From assembly GCA_937895645.1 (NCBI GenBank), contig CALBKQ010000152.1:1-6029 (forward strand): a stretch of DNA of 6,029 nucleotides. The letters are read 5' to 3'. Within the stretch, counting starts at the first letter, position 1; each line of letters begins with the position of its first letter. Positions 5,060-6,029 of this stretch are shown here, piece by piece. The notes beneath the pieces are model-generated. The model made no database searches. It was given only the letters and a program-made list of their open reading frames with translations, and had not been told where the DNA came from. The DNA is from an uncultured Clostridia bacterium. GTDB lineage: Bacteria; Bacillota; Clostridia; Oscillospirales; Acutalibacteraceae. The position numbers and the translations under genes are program-made.

Positions 5060-6029
5060 ATGTGTAAATTTTATGCAGAATTAAAACACAACGGTTCAGT
5101 TGTAAGTTGCAAAGATTTTGAAAACGAATACTTTGATTTTAAGTATGATGAGAAAAAAGGTAGTATCAAAGCAACTCTTACAGCTAAAAAAGACTTTGAA
5201 ATGGTGAGTCTTGCTCTTAAATATGAAAAAGATTTTGATGATGACGATTTGTTCTATGCTAACGGTTATCAGGCATGGACAACATCTCGTGAATTCTCAA
5301 AGAACGATAAATTTGACGGACTTTTTGAACCTGCAAGAATTACAAAGTTTACTGCTCACTTTGCGGGACTTTCAGGTGACTATCATTTTGAAAAGTACGG
5401 TGAAAAAGGCAAGTTCCACGGTTATACATATTGTTATTTCCGTGAAAAAGGTGAGCGTGACATTAAACTTTACGGTTCAAAGAGCGAATGTAAGGGTTAC
5501 ACAATCTTTGATGTTGATATGAACGATGACGAGTTTAGAATCAAGAAAGATGTTGAAGGTCTTGTGCTTAAAGCAGGCGAAGAATATGAAATGTTTGATA
5601 TCGCAATTATTGAAGGCGATATGGATAAGGTTATGGACAAATATTTCTTTGACTTTATTGGTTGCAAGAAGCCTAAAATCCAGCATCTTTCAGGTTACAC
5701 ATCTTGGTACAACTACTTCCAGAACATCAATGAAGATATTATCTTACGCGACCTTAATGGCCTTGACAGAGCAAGTGAAGAAGTTAACATTTTCCAGGTT
5801 GACGACGGTTATCAGGCAGCAGTTGGTGACTGGCTTATTACTGACCACAAAAAATTCCCTCACGGTATGAAATATATTGCAGATAAAATCCACGAAAAAG
5901 GATACAAAGCAGGTCTTTGGCTTGCACCTTTCTCTGCACAGGTTTCTTCAATGATTGCAAAGAAGCATCCTGATTGGCTTTTAAGACACAATCGTAACGG
6001 TCAAAAGATGCTTGGCTGTCAAGGATGGG
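5060..6029 (+). CDS. GH36 alpha-galactosidase (melibiase-type), 3' end outside window
   Basis: An open frame starts at ATG 5060 behind AAGGGG and runs uninterrupted to the window end, giving the first 323 residues. The N-terminal beta-sandwich domain carries FYANGYQAWTTSREF (65-79), the NGYQ-W motif typical of GH36. The barrel begins near SGYTSWYNYFQNI (211-223) and continues with IFQVDDGYQAAVGDW (244-258), whose paired aspartates belong to the GH36 substrate pocket, and GLWLAPF (285-291). The catalytic nucleophile and acid/base lie later in the family and are not in the window. The expected reaction is retaining hydrolysis of terminal alpha-galactosides such as melibiose or raffinose-type sugars; alpha-N-acetylgalactosaminidase is an alternative within the family. 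There is no signal peptide, so it is cytoplasmic. Its position divergent to a GH13 enzyme suggests a locus for imported alpha-linked oligosaccharides. The family is confidently recognised; the exact substrate is not. Confidence 0.92.
   Translation, partial: MCKFYAELKHNGSVVSCKDFENEYFDFKYDEKKGSIKATLTAKKDFEMVSLALKYEKDFDDDDLFYANGYQAWTTSREFSKNDKFDGLFEPARITKFTAHFAGLSGDYHFEKYGEKGKFHGYTYCYFREKGERDIKLYGSKSECKGYTIFDVDMNDDEFRIKKDVEGLVLKAGEEYEMFDIAIIEGDMDKVMDKYFFDFIGCKKPKIQHLSGYTSWYNYFQNINEDIILRDLNGLDRASEEVNIFQVDDGYQAAVGDWLITDHKKFPHGMKYIADKIHEKGYKAGLWLAPFSAQVSSMIAKKHPDWLLRHNRNGQKMLGCQGW

Noticed and set aside
5211..5870. Short open frames of 69-114 residues on both strands within the right end
   Set aside because: They lie inside the GH36 reading frame that starts at 5060, in other frames, with low-complexity translations and no family features.

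Overview
The window reads as chromosome from an AT-rich, low-GC Gram-positive bacterium, most likely a gut-type Clostridia/Eubacteriales member. This rests on A/T-rich intergenic DNA, strong AGGAGG-type ribosome binding sites, sigma-A-like promoters, a lipoprotein with a lipobox, and the style of the glycoside hydrolases. No species can be named from the sequence alone.

Layout, left to right. (1) 44-910, + strand: a complete LysR-type regulator. (2) 911-1385: no protein gene, but dense in signals. It holds a cluster of short direct and inverted ATTAGCA repeats (about 948-1032), two hairpins that can act as terminators (1090-1113 and 1125-1160), an intact minus-strand tRNA-Arg(CCT) with encoded CCA (1160-1236), and a broken 5' half of a second, unrelated tRNA-Arg(CCT) (1302-1340). 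(3) 1386-2956, - strand: a two-gene operon of a polytopic YjdF/DUF2238-like membrane protein and a PrsA/SurA-like lipoprotein, coupled by a TAATG stop/start overlap. (4) 3010-4872, - strand: a cytoplasmic GH13 alpha-amylase-family enzyme. (5) 4873-5059: a divergent promoter region with mirrored -10 elements and an AT-rich palindrome. (6) 5060-6029, + strand: the first 323 codons of a GH36 (melibiase-type) alpha-galactosidase, which runs off the window end.

The right-hand part is ordinary carbohydrate metabolism. A GH13 enzyme for alpha-glucans and a GH36 enzyme for alpha-galactosides are transcribed away from each other from a shared control region, and neither has a signal peptide, so both should act on oligosaccharides already imported.

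The most interesting part is 911-1341. The relic tRNA half loses its tRNA similarity right at the anticodon loop, a common crossover point for tyrosine recombinases, and an intact tRNA of the same anticodon but different sequence lies 65 bp further in. The simplest reading is that this is one end of an integrated element extending to the left. That element would have split the native tRNA-Arg(CCT) gene and brought a replacement. The repeat cluster could then be the integrase arm-site region, and the LysR gene could be cargo. No integrase is visible in the window, so the element itself remains an inference.
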